Origin: JBILVQ01 sp044370375
GTDB taxonomy: Bacteria > Bacteroidota > Bacteroidia > UBA4408
Reading direction: 5' to 3'
DNA length: 5,279 nucleotides
Assembly: GCA_044370375.1 (NCBI GenBank)
Contig: JBILVQ010000209.1
Span: 1 to 5,279 of the forward strand
Below the pieces are notes generated by a model that saw nothing but the letters and a program-made list of their open reading frames with translations, ran no database searches and was not told the origin of the DNA. This document shows positions 1 through 5,279 of the stretch, one piece after another; positions within the stretch are counted from its first letter, which is position 1; the number at the start of each line of letters is the position of its first letter. A program made the translations under genes and the position numbers.

Positions 1-1307
1 CCGGTAAACCCATTAAACTAGAAGGCTTCAATGGCCTAAAAACCTATCCAATTTCGGTCACAAGCATTGATGAAAAAGGAAATTTTAAACTTAATTATAC
101 CAAATCAGATTACGGTGTTGGCTATCTTATTGCTGAAGATAAAAAACCTCTTTTCGTTATCCTCAGCGGAGAGGATGTAGAAATAGCTGGCGATGCATTA
201 AGTGCTGTAGAAACAATTCGCATCCTAAAAGGGCAGGAGAATTTGTGGTTTGAGCAATACGCAAAAGAGCATCCTAAAAGAGAGCAAGCGCTCAGTGCTT
301 GGATATATTTAGAACAAATTTATGTTGCAGATTCTTTGTTTTCAATCCAAAAAACGCCAAGCAAAGCCATTCAATCAGAAAAGCAGCGAATAAAAAAAGA
401 AGACGATGAATTTTTAGCAAAACTACCTGCCAATAGTTATGTGAGTTGGTTTTTACCTGCCCGTAAATTGGTGAGTTCGGTATCAACCATTGCTCAATAC
501 CGCCCTAAAGAAATTTCCGCAACCATTTCGGCATTCCGAGCATTAGATTATGCCGACCAACGTTTGTATAAAAGTGGTTTGTTTAAAGATGCCATAGAAA
601 GCCATTTTTGGTTGCTGGAAAATAGCGGTAAATCGTTGGATTCGGTTTTTATTGAAATGAAACTTTCTATTGACGCAATGATGGTGCATTTGATTAAAGA
701 TGAAAAAAAACTGAATGAAGTTACCGACTATTTGTTTGATTTGTTGGAGCGTCACAGTCTTTTTCAAGCCTCGGAGTATTTGGCCATTAAAGTCCTTAAC
801 GAAGTTAGTTGTACCATCAATGGTGATCTTGCCAAACAGTTAGAAACCTACCGTGTTATGAAAAAAGGCAACAAGGCGCCTGATATTTTCTTTACGAACG
901 ATTACATTACACCGACTTATGATTTAAACAATATTCCAAAGAAACTTTCTGATATAAAAAGTAAATACTCCGTAGTGGTTTTTGGTGCCAGTTGGTGTCA
1001 GAAATGTACGCAAGAATTGCCTGAAATAGGAAAGCTGTATGCGAAATGGAAAGCACAAGGGGTTGAAGTAGTTTTTATTTCACTTGATGAGGACAAAGAG
1101 CAATTTAAAAGCTTCGTAAGTAATTTTCCCTTTATCTCTATTTGTGATTATCAAAAATGGAACAGCAACATCGTTAAGGATTATTATGTATTCGGCACCC
1201 CAACCTTGTACCTGTTAAATGAAAATCGCGAAATTCTGCTGCGCCCAAATTCAGTGAAGCAAATGGATGCCTGGGTAGATTGGTATTTAGTACAAGGAAA
1301 TAAATGA
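1..1307 (+). CDS. Thioredoxin-family (TlpA/ResA-like) multidomain protein, 5' truncated by the window
   Basis: The frame is open from position 3 to the TGA at 1305-1307, giving about 434 visible residues; the real start lies upstream. The first ~60 residues (3-182) are beta-strand-like with a 'DEKGNF' turn, as in the N-terminal DUF4369-type domain of Bacteroidota thiol-disulfide proteins. A long helical middle part (about 243-860) follows, including 'LPANSYVSWFLPARKL'. The C-terminal thioredoxin fold begins near 'KAPDIFF' (873). It carries the redox motif WCQKC (993-1007, cysteines at 996-998 and 1005-1007) and the cis-proline loop 'FGTPTLYLL' (about 1191-1217). Known for the family: such proteins are exported or lipid-anchored and reduce or exchange disulfides in the periplasm. 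The signal peptide would lie outside the window, so location is inferred. The active site is intact. The substrate cannot be told. Some databases would label it AhpC/TSA or alkyl hydroperoxide reductase, but the CxxC motif favours an oxidoreductase. Confidence 0.88.
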   Translation, partial: GKPIKLEGFNGLKTYPISVTSIDEKGNFKLNYTKSDYGVGYLIAEDKKPLFVILSGEDVEIAGDALSAVETIRILKGQENLWFEQYAKEHPKREQALSAWIYLEQIYVADSLFSIQKTPSKAIQSEKQRIKKEDDEFLAKLPANSYVSWFLPARKLVSSVSTIAQYRPKEISATISAFRALDYADQRLYKSGLFKDAIESHFWLLENSGKSLDSVFIEMKLSIDAMMVHLIKDEKKLNEVTDYLFDLLERHSLFQASEYLAIKVLNEVSCTINGDLAKQLETYRVMKKGNKAPDIFFTNDYITPTYDLNNIPKKLSDIKSKYSVVVFGASWCQKCTQELPEIGKLYAKWKAQGVEVVFISLDEDKEQFKSFVSNFPFISICDYQKWNSNIVKDYYVFGTPTLYLLNENREILLRPNSVKQMDAWVDWYLVQGNK

Positions 1308-1311
1308 ATTT

Positions 1312-1328
1312 GTTTAACTCGATTAAAC
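1312..1328. terminator. AT-rich hairpin just after the thioredoxin-family gene
   Basis: GTTTAA (1312-1317) and TTAAAC (1323-1328) form a perfect 6-bp inverted repeat around a 5-base loop (CTCGA), starting 5 bases after the TGA stop. It is followed by only three T residues, so it is a weak candidate terminator. The rest of the gap up to 1440 is very AT-rich and shows no further gene. Confidence 0.3.
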
Positions 1329-1441
1329 TTTGATGCAAAATACTACACATCCTTTTCCATCTTTTAAAAATATATTTTTCCATAAAACACAATATTTAAT
1401 TGTACTTTAACGTTGCTTTTTCATATTAAACTATACATTTT

Positions 1442-1459
1442 AACAACTTTATAATTGTT
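1442..1459. promoter_or_regulatory. Candidate operator of the toxin-antitoxin operon
   Basis: AACAA (1442-1446) and TTGTT (1455-1459) are inverted arms around 8 bases. Over the 18 bases, 14 positions match their own reverse complement. The right arm overlaps the TTG -33 element (1455-1457), so a protein bound here would block RNA polymerase. The antitoxin encoded downstream has a helix-turn-helix and is the natural candidate repressor. It does not resemble the AACCT-N3-AGGTT site known for E. coli MqsA. In such AT-rich DNA a chance palindrome is possible. Confidence 0.35.
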
Positions 1460-1485
1460 TTTCAAGAAAAAACCCATTACCTTTA
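1455..1485 (+). promoter_or_regulatory. Bacteroidota-type promoter of the toxin-antitoxin operon
   Basis: TTG (1455-1457), a 20-base spacer and TACCTTTA (1478-1485) fit the Bacteroidota -33/-7 pattern TTG-N~20-TAnnTTTG, with only the last base off. Transcription would start around 1490-1493, leaving a leader of about 10 bases before the ATG at 1503. No Shine-Dalgarno sequence is visible, as usual in this phylum. Confidence 0.6.
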
Positions 1486-1502
1486 CATCCCCAAAGTTCT
1501 AA

Positions 1503-1850
1503 ATGAGCACTGAACCCGAAGTGGCAAGCTTTTTAAAAAACTTCAAAGAAAAAATGAGTTTTTGGAATGTTTATTTTCGAGATGACAGAGGCAAGAATAC
1601 ACAAACGCTTTTGGACCTTGAAATTCGCCCTATCGAACGAAAGGCTGTTCTAGAAAAATTAGAAACCAAAGACTACAGCGAAGGTCCACTTGAAGATAAA
1701 TTGTACGGAGCAAATGAAATGTGGGTTTTTGGTAAAACTGTTAAGAAAAAAGAAGTGTACATTAAAATTTCAATGGGCACAAAGGGCAATCGTGTAATCT
1801 GCATATCCTTCCACTTGGCACAACACAAAATGCATTATCCTTTAAAATAA
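1503..1850 (+). CDS. MqsR-like toxin (putative mRNA interferase) of a Panacea-type toxin-antitoxin pair
   Basis: A 115-aa protein, slightly longer than E. coli MqsR (98 aa). Its second half follows the MqsR pattern by eye: 'DYSEGP' at residues 57-62, 'WVFG' at 74-77, 'EVYIKI' at 84-89, 'ICISFH' at 99-104 and 'MHYP' at 110-113. MqsR toxins are RelE-like ribosome-independent RNases that cut mRNA, with E. coli MqsR preferring GC-rich triplets such as GCU. Here Y86 aligns with the catalytic Tyr81, but the equivalents of Lys56, Gln68 and Lys96 seem to be Glu, Val and His104, so cleavage chemistry or specificity may differ. The ATG at 1503 follows directly on an in-frame TAA (1500-1502), so this is the only likely start. 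The gene comes first in the operon, as mqsR does in mqsRA, with 6 bases to the antitoxin gene. The toxin role is inferred from fold resemblance and from the neighbour. Confidence 0.75.
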   Translation: MSTEPEVASFLKNFKEKMSFWNVYFRDDRGKNTQTLLDLEIRPIERKAVLEKLETKDYSEGPLEDKLYGANEMWVFGKTVKKKEVYIKISMGTKGNRVICISFHLAQHKMHYPLK

Positions 1851-1856
1851 AACACT

Positions 1857-2861
1857 ATGAAAAGTCCAATCACCAATAAAGAAATGAAACTGACCAAAGA
1901 ACGCAGGTCGATGCATTTCAGAAAGGAGTCATTTGAAATTGTTTTTCACTTTTTCCAATGCGAGGATAGCGGTGAACAATTTACCAATACCGAATTAGAT
2001 GAGTTGAATACAAATCAAGTGTACAATCAATACCGCGATAAATTCAATATTCCATTTCCGGATGAAATCACCAAAATTCGTGAGAAGTATGCCCTGCCGG
2101 CATCAAAAATGTCAGAAATATTAGGATTTGGGGTCAACAGTTACCGACAATACGAAGCTGGTGAAATACCAAGCAGCGCTAATGCTAAGTTAATTCAAAT
2201 AGCCAACAACCCAAGCCACTTTATCAATATGATTGAGTTGTGCGCAACCCTTGACAACAAAACAAAAACAAAATGCCATCAAAAAGCACAAACACTGATT
2301 GATGCAAACCAACAAAATTCTTTCAACCTCAGTTTAAAAGAATACTTGCTGGGAAATCATTTGGCCGATATTTATTCAGGCTACAGAAACCCAAGCTTTG
2401 AAAAGTTGACCGAAATGGTCGTTTATTTCTCAGAGAAAATTAAACCCTACAAAACAAAACTAAACAAATTGCTTTTTTATGCAGATTTTTTAATGTTCAA
2501 ACAAAGTTGTTTTTCTATTAGCGGTGCAAGGTACAAAGCCATTGACATGGGTCCGGTACCCAACAATTTTCAAAGCATCTTTGAATATTTAGCCAATCAA
2601 AACGAAATAGATATTTGCAACAAAGCGTTTCCGAAGGGTGCTACAGGTGAACAATTCAAAGCAAGAAAAGATAGACCTTTTCAAGCTGAATTGTTTTCAG
2701 CCAAAGAGCTGGAAGTTTTAGAAAAAGTTTCAAATCTTTTCATATCAACCAGCACCAACAAAATCATTGCGTTAAGTCACATGGAAGAAGCTTGGAAAAA
2801 AAACCAAGAATCAAAAAACTTTATTAGCTATGAATTTGCATTCGATTTAAATCAAGTTTAA
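1857..2861 (+). CDS. Antitoxin with MqsA-like N-terminus, helix-turn-helix and C-terminal Panacea (SocA/DUF4065) domain
   Basis: A 334-aa protein with three parts. Residues 1-50 resemble the zinc-knuckle region of MqsA/YgiT proteins ('QCEDSGEQFT', 34-43), but only Cys35 remains, so zinc binding is doubtful. Residues 67-117 form an XRE/MqsA-type helix-turn-helix ('KMSEILGFGVNSYRQYEAGE', 84-103), expected to bind the operon's own promoter. Residues about 198-310 match the Panacea domain: 'KLNKLLFYADF' (201-211), 'ISGARYKAIDMGPVP' (221-235). Known for the domain: it neutralises many unrelated toxins by direct binding, and in SocA it delivers the toxin SocB to ClpXP. The gene starts 6 bases after the toxin's stop, so the two are surely cotranscribed. 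Antitoxin function and autorepression are inferred from domains and order. MqsA itself is about 131 aa, so this is a much longer composite. Confidence 0.85.
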   Translation: MKSPITNKEMKLTKERRSMHFRKESFEIVFHFFQCEDSGEQFTNTELDELNTNQVYNQYRDKFNIPFPDEITKIREKYALPASKMSEILGFGVNSYRQYEAGEIPSSANAKLIQIANNPSHFINMIELCATLDNKTKTKCHQKAQTLIDANQQNSFNLSLKEYLLGNHLADIYSGYRNPSFEKLTEMVVYFSEKIKPYKTKLNKLLFYADFLMFKQSCFSISGARYKAIDMGPVPNNFQSIFEYLANQNEIDICNKAFPKGATGEQFKARKDRPFQAELFSAKELEVLEKVSNLFISTSTNKIIALSHMEEAWKKNQESKNFISYEFAFDLNQV

Positions 2862-2899
2862 ATTTCTAAGCAAAAACAATTCTCTTTGAAAGTGAGAGT

Positions 2900-2915
2900 G
2901 CCTTGGTCTGAAGGC
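2900..2915. terminator. Hairpin between convergent genes, possible two-way terminator
   Basis: GCCTT (2900-2904) and AAGGC (2911-2915) are perfect 5-bp arms around a 6-base loop, in the 73-base gap between two converging stop codons (2861 on plus, 2935 on minus). A weaker stem, CTCTT with GTGAG-like pairing, lies just to its left (2882-2898). Neither side has a clear run of T, so termination is suggested mainly by position. Confidence 0.35.
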
Positions 2916-2934
2916 TAAAACCCCATTATCTCCC

Positions 2935-3984
2935 CTACATCTGCACATGATTAATATTCTCGAAGGGCTCCGGAATATTGGCTGCATCTTCGCCAATAAG
3001 CTCTAAAATATCACGCGTAATTCCTCTCGAAATATTGGAAATAGGAACATCGTTGGGCGAACCTTCAAAGGGATTTTCCCCCGCCAATCCAATGCGCAAC
3101 ATGGTATTAAAAACCCAAATAACAATGGTAGAAAAAGGAATACTTAACCAAACAAAATACTGACCTACCAATGGATTGCTCCCTGCCATGCCAACACCCA
3201 TTTCGGCAAAGGATGGAATGATGGCCATGGGTATCAACCACATAAAAATATGCACAAAATGATAACCAATGCTGCCATATTGCTTGGGGTAAGGAAAATT
3301 CTTTATTCTTTCCGCCTTTCCCTGCTGCTCCATCATTTCCTTTATCATGGCCTGTAACGACAACAAACTGAAGTCCCAAATTTTTCGCTCATCCGAAAGA
3401 CTTCGTAAATGTTTCGACTGCAAACTCAACAACACATTGGGTTTATGTTCTGACCCCATTACCTGTTTAAATTCCTCGTCCGACAACCAAGGCTTTAAAG
3501 CCTCTTCAAGCGGTGTGGTAAATTCAGGCACATGGTATTGAAAAGAAATCTTCTTGTGCATATCCTCATAAGAAGCCTCCCAGTTTCGTTTCGAACGCAA
3601 TGCATAGCGCAGGGCCGTAAGCCAGGCAATGTGCCGGTGCGTAATCACCCGAATGGTGGCTGACTCATCCTTGGCAAGGGTATGGTTGTGTATATAAAAA
3701 CTATCCTTCATCGTAATGATAAAGGAGCGGGAAATATTGACAATGCCTCCCCAAATGGTTCTGGCCTCCCATATTCTGTCGTAAGCTGAATTATTCTAAA
3801 AACCCACCATAAAGGCCACTGCCGTGCCAATCAATCCCACCGGAGCCAAGGGCACCTGCAACCACTTTATGCCCAACAACTCATAGGCAAGCGTGTAAAC
3901 GGAAGAAAGAATGGCGAAAAATATCAACTCCCTTTTGGTCCAGATCAACACACTCCTGAAAGGGTAACGTCTTTGTATATACAT
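2935..3984 (-). pseudogene. Bestrophin-family ion channel gene interrupted by one in-frame TAG
   Basis: Read from ATG at 3984 to the stop at 2935-2937, the frame covers 349 codons and is broken only by TAG at 3796-3798 (codon 63). Before it: 'YPFRSVLIWTKREL' and two hydrophobic segments (about residues 18-36 and 43-62). Directly after it, in the same frame: 'NNSAYDRIWEARTIWGG', a bestrophin signature usually preceded by 'GFK'; the stop replaces that lysine (AAG to TAG is one base). Later parts are intact: 'AERIKNFPYPKQYG', two more membrane segments (about 240-261 and 274-297) and 'GENPFEGSPNDVPISNISR'. Bacterial bestrophins (e.g. KpBest) are pentameric inner-membrane cation channels. A restart at ATG 3711 would lack the first two membrane segments, including the pore-lining one, so a working channel is unlikely without readthrough. 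The start at 3984 is preferred over ATG 4026 because a promoter lies between them. A sequencing error remains possible. Confidence 0.87.
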
Positions 3985-4000
3985 GTGGATAAATTTGAAA

Positions 4001-4033
4001 CAAAAATACCGGCATCCCTCAATCAACCGTCAA
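4001..4033 (-). promoter_or_regulatory. Bacteroidota-type promoter of the bestrophin gene
   Basis: On the minus strand, TTG (4033-4031), 22 bases and TATTTTTG (4008-4001) match TTG-N-TAnnTTTG; the -7 box is a perfect match. The start of transcription would fall near 3996, about 12 bases before the ATG at 3984. This also argues that the in-frame ATG at 4026 is not translated. An imperfect palindrome, AAATAG-AA-CTATTT (4036-4049), sits just upstream and could be a binding site, though chance is likely. Confidence 0.5.
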
Positions 4034-4123
4034 CCAAATAGAACTATTTTCAATAGCCTCTTCCAAGGCCACCCTCCCCAAGGTATGGTTGAAAAAAAAT
4101 AAAGAAAAAAAATTTAAGTATGC

Positions 4124-4154
4124 TTTATGGCACAAAGTTTATTGCTTACCTTTC
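4124..4154 (+). promoter_or_regulatory. Probable promoter of the membrane protein/lipoprotein gene pair
   Basis: TACCTTTC (4147-4154) resembles the Bacteroidota -7 box and shares its context (TTACCTTT followed by ACATCC) with the toxin operon promoter. Twenty bases upstream is only TTT (4124-4126) in place of TTG, so the -33 element is weak. An A-rich tract (4092-4113) lies just upstream and may act as an UP-like element. The leader to the ATG at 4190 would be about 30 bases. Confidence 0.35.
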
Positions 4155-4189
4155 AACATCCGAATATCGTTTAACAGTAGTATTCCTAT

Positions 4190-4903
4190 ATGATTCATCT
4201 GTTCAAAGCACAGGCTGCGGATAACGACAAAGTAACTTTTTGGCGCATCCGCTCTGCCATTGGATTTCTTGGGGTAGGGCTTCCCATTGTTTTGTTAATT
4301 CTGCCACAATTTAATTTCTTTCATACCCGGGTACAACCCTCTATCAGTCATTACTATTATACCAATTTGCGCGAACTCTTTACAGGCGTATTATGCGCAG
4401 TAGGACTCTTCCTGATTCGTTACCGCGGCCACACCAATCCCGAATTCTGGAAAAACGACAACCTCTTGACCAACATTGCCGGAGCCATGGCCTTTGGCGT
4501 GGCCCTGTTTCCCACCAATCCCCTGGCCTGCCAAGAAAAAATATACACCCTCATTCCCTATTGTCACCCTGCCTTGGGAACACTGCATTATGTTTTTGCA
4601 GCCGCCTTCTTTGTTATTCTTGCCCTCATCTCCCTGAAGGTGTTTACCATCGGACAAAACGAAGACCCTAACATACCCGTTAGCTTGTTCAATGAAAATG
4701 TTATTTACCGCACCTGTGGCGGATTGATGCTGCTCTTTATTCTGCTGGTTCCTATTCTTAGTTACCTAAAGGTAGCCTATGCAACCCTTGGCTGCGAAGC
4801 TTTAGCCCTTTTTGCTTTTGGTACTTCTTGGCTCATCAAAGGAAGAGCCCTTGGTTACAAAGGGGCAGTAGGAAGACATTTGTATCGTGAAAACAATGAA
4901 TAA
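4190..4903 (+). CDS. Conserved membrane protein with six predicted helices, function unknown
   Basis: A 237-aa protein with six hydrophobic segments, at about residues 21-41, 62-77, 92-108, 131-153, 175-193 and 200-216. Basic residues cluster at the N-terminus (K14, R19, R21), in the loop after helix 2 (R77, R79) and at the C-terminus (K217, R219, K224, R229), so both ends should face the cytoplasm. Visible motifs are 'SHYYYTNLRELFTG' (53-66) before helix 2 and 'GVALFPTNP' (103-111) at the end of helix 3. The predicted periplasmic loop after helix 3 holds C114 and C125, which could form a disulfide. It resembles, by memory only, uncharacterised bacterial membrane proteins of the DUF998/Frag1-like kind; no enzyme motif is seen. 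An in-frame TAG at 4178-4180 makes ATG 4190 the first possible start. The lipoprotein gene follows after 21 bases, so the two are probably cotranscribed. Confidence 0.82.
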   Translation: MIHLFKAQAADNDKVTFWRIRSAIGFLGVGLPIVLLILPQFNFFHTRVQPSISHYYYTNLRELFTGVLCAVGLFLIRYRGHTNPEFWKNDNLLTNIAGAMAFGVALFPTNPLACQEKIYTLIPYCHPALGTLHYVFAAAFFVILALISLKVFTIGQNEDPNIPVSLFNENVIYRTCGGLMLLFILLVPILSYLKVAYATLGCEALALFAFGTSWLIKGRALGYKGAVGRHLYRENNE

Positions 4904-4924
4904 AAACCTTTGGCAACCCACAAC

Positions 4925-5279
4925 ATGAAAAAGACAGGATGGATTTTATTAGCATGCATGATTGGAGCTTGTACAGCCCAAAAGCAGAGCAAAAGCAGAA
5001 GCAATGGAGACGACCGAAGCCAAAAAGTTGAGTATTTAAACGACAACACCTACCTGTTGAAAGAAAAGACAGAAGATAAATCTTATGGCTTCAACCAAAA
5101 CAATCCCATCAAGGTAGGCGGTATGAAGGAAAGCAGCGGACCAAAAAACGAGCGGAGATTCTTAAATGCACTGCGCGGACCCAATGGCGAAAAGGTAAGC
5201 TACGCAAGAGGCGGAAGTTGTTGTCCGTTTGAAACCCCTAACGGACTCATTGATAATGCCGGGCTTTTAGACAGGTATT
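4925..5279 (+). CDS. Small lipoprotein of a Bacteroidota family, 3' truncated by the window
   Basis: The frame starts at ATG 4925 and stays open to the window end (118 codons visible). The N-terminus is a lipoprotein signal: 'MKK', a hydrophobic stretch and a lipobox 'MIGAC' with the acylated cysteine at residue 16, followed by a polar Q/K/S/R/N/D-rich linker (19-33). The mature part has 'YGFNQNNPIKVGG' (53-65), 'NERRFLNALRGPNGE' (74-88) and 'GGSCCPFETPNG' (95-106), with a striking Cys-Cys pair. I recognise this as a short family common in Bacteroidota, often labelled '2-dehydro-3-deoxyphosphooctonate aldolase'; that name looks wrong, because no aldolase barrel fits in such a short secreted protein. 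The real function is unknown. It should be anchored in the periplasm or outer membrane. It lies 21 bases after the membrane protein gene and probably shares its transcript. Confidence 0.8.
   Translation, partial: MKKTGWILLACMIGACTAQKQSKSRSNGDDRSQKVEYLNDNTYLLKEKTEDKSYGFNQNNPIKVGGMKESSGPKNERRFLNALRGPNGEKVSYARGGSCCPFETPNGLIDNAGLLDRY

Noticed and set aside
243..1307. A TTG start at 243 for the thioredoxin-family gene
   Set aside because: The frame is open upstream to position 3 and the upstream residues look like the family's N-terminal beta-rich domain, so the gene begins before the window.
1366..1379. Perfect 14-base palindrome AAAAATATATTTTT as an operator
   Set aside because: It consists only of A and T in a very AT-rich gap and lies about 75 bases upstream of the -33 element; chance is the simplest explanation.
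2978..3541. Plus-strand and alternative minus-strand open frames inside the bestrophin locus (such as 2978-3163, 3107-3379, 3347-3541)
   Set aside because: They overlap a recognised coding frame, have no family resemblance and no promoter of their own.
3712..3795. A frameshift separating two bestrophin fragments
   Set aside because: The 28 codons between the fragments translate in the same frame as both and form conserved bestrophin sequence; only the TAG codon interrupts, so there is no frameshift.
3985..4026. Bestrophin start at ATG 4026, giving 14 extra residues
   Set aside because: The extra residues are Cys/Phe-rich and unlike the family, and a good -7 box (4001-4008) lies inside this stretch, placing the transcript start after it.
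4023..4092. Repeated TCAACC (4023-4028, 4030-4035) and inverted GGTTGA (4087-4092)
   Set aside because: The copies are only six bases long with unequal spacing; no larger repeat or mobile-element end is visible around them.
4391..5049. Open frames at 4391-4657 (-), 4393-4671 (+) and 4855-5049 (-)
   Set aside because: They overlap the membrane protein and lipoprotein genes, which have clear hydrophobic and lipobox features; these are by-products of codon composition.
1..5279. tRNA, rRNA, CRISPR array, insertion sequence or riboswitch
   Set aside because: Reading both strands I found no cloverleaf-like T-loop motif, regular repeats, transposase frame or long structured leader; the gaps between genes are all short.

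Overview
The window looks like a chromosomal segment of a Bacteroidota (Bacteroidetes) bacterium. Four things point there: AT-rich intergenic DNA, promoters of the TTG-N20-22-TAnnTTTG type, almost no Shine-Dalgarno sequences, and proteins typical of that phylum (a multidomain thioredoxin-fold protein with an N-terminal beta-rich part, a bestrophin, and a short lipoprotein of a Bacteroidota-type family). The genus cannot be told from the sequence.

Layout from left to right. Positions 1-1307 (+) hold the 3' part of a long thioredoxin-family (TlpA/ResA-like) gene with an intact WCxxC site; its start lies before the window. An AT-rich gap (1308-1502) carries a small hairpin and then a Bacteroidota promoter with a candidate operator. 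This promoter drives a two-gene module at 1503-2861 (+): a 115-aa MqsR-like toxin, then a 334-aa antitoxin that joins an MqsA-like N-terminus and helix-turn-helix to a C-terminal Panacea (SocA/DUF4065) domain. The module ends at a small hairpin (2900-2915) shared with a convergent gene on the minus strand.

That minus-strand locus (2935-3984) is a full-length bestrophin-family channel gene whose only visible lesion is one in-frame TAG at codon 63. Everything before and after it is in the same frame and reads as bestrophin, so this is either a recent nonsense pseudogene, a recoded or suppressed stop, or a sequencing error. It has its own promoter, divergent from that of the next gene.

On the right, 4190-4903 (+) encodes a conserved membrane protein with six predicted helices and no known function. 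It is followed after 21 bases by the 5' part of a lipoprotein gene (4925 to the window end). The short gap suggests one transcript.

The most interesting parts are the toxin-antitoxin module (a three-part antitoxin with a divergent MqsR-type toxin and a candidate autoregulatory operator) and the single-stop interruption of the bestrophin gene. I found no tRNA, rRNA, CRISPR array, insertion sequence or origin in the window.
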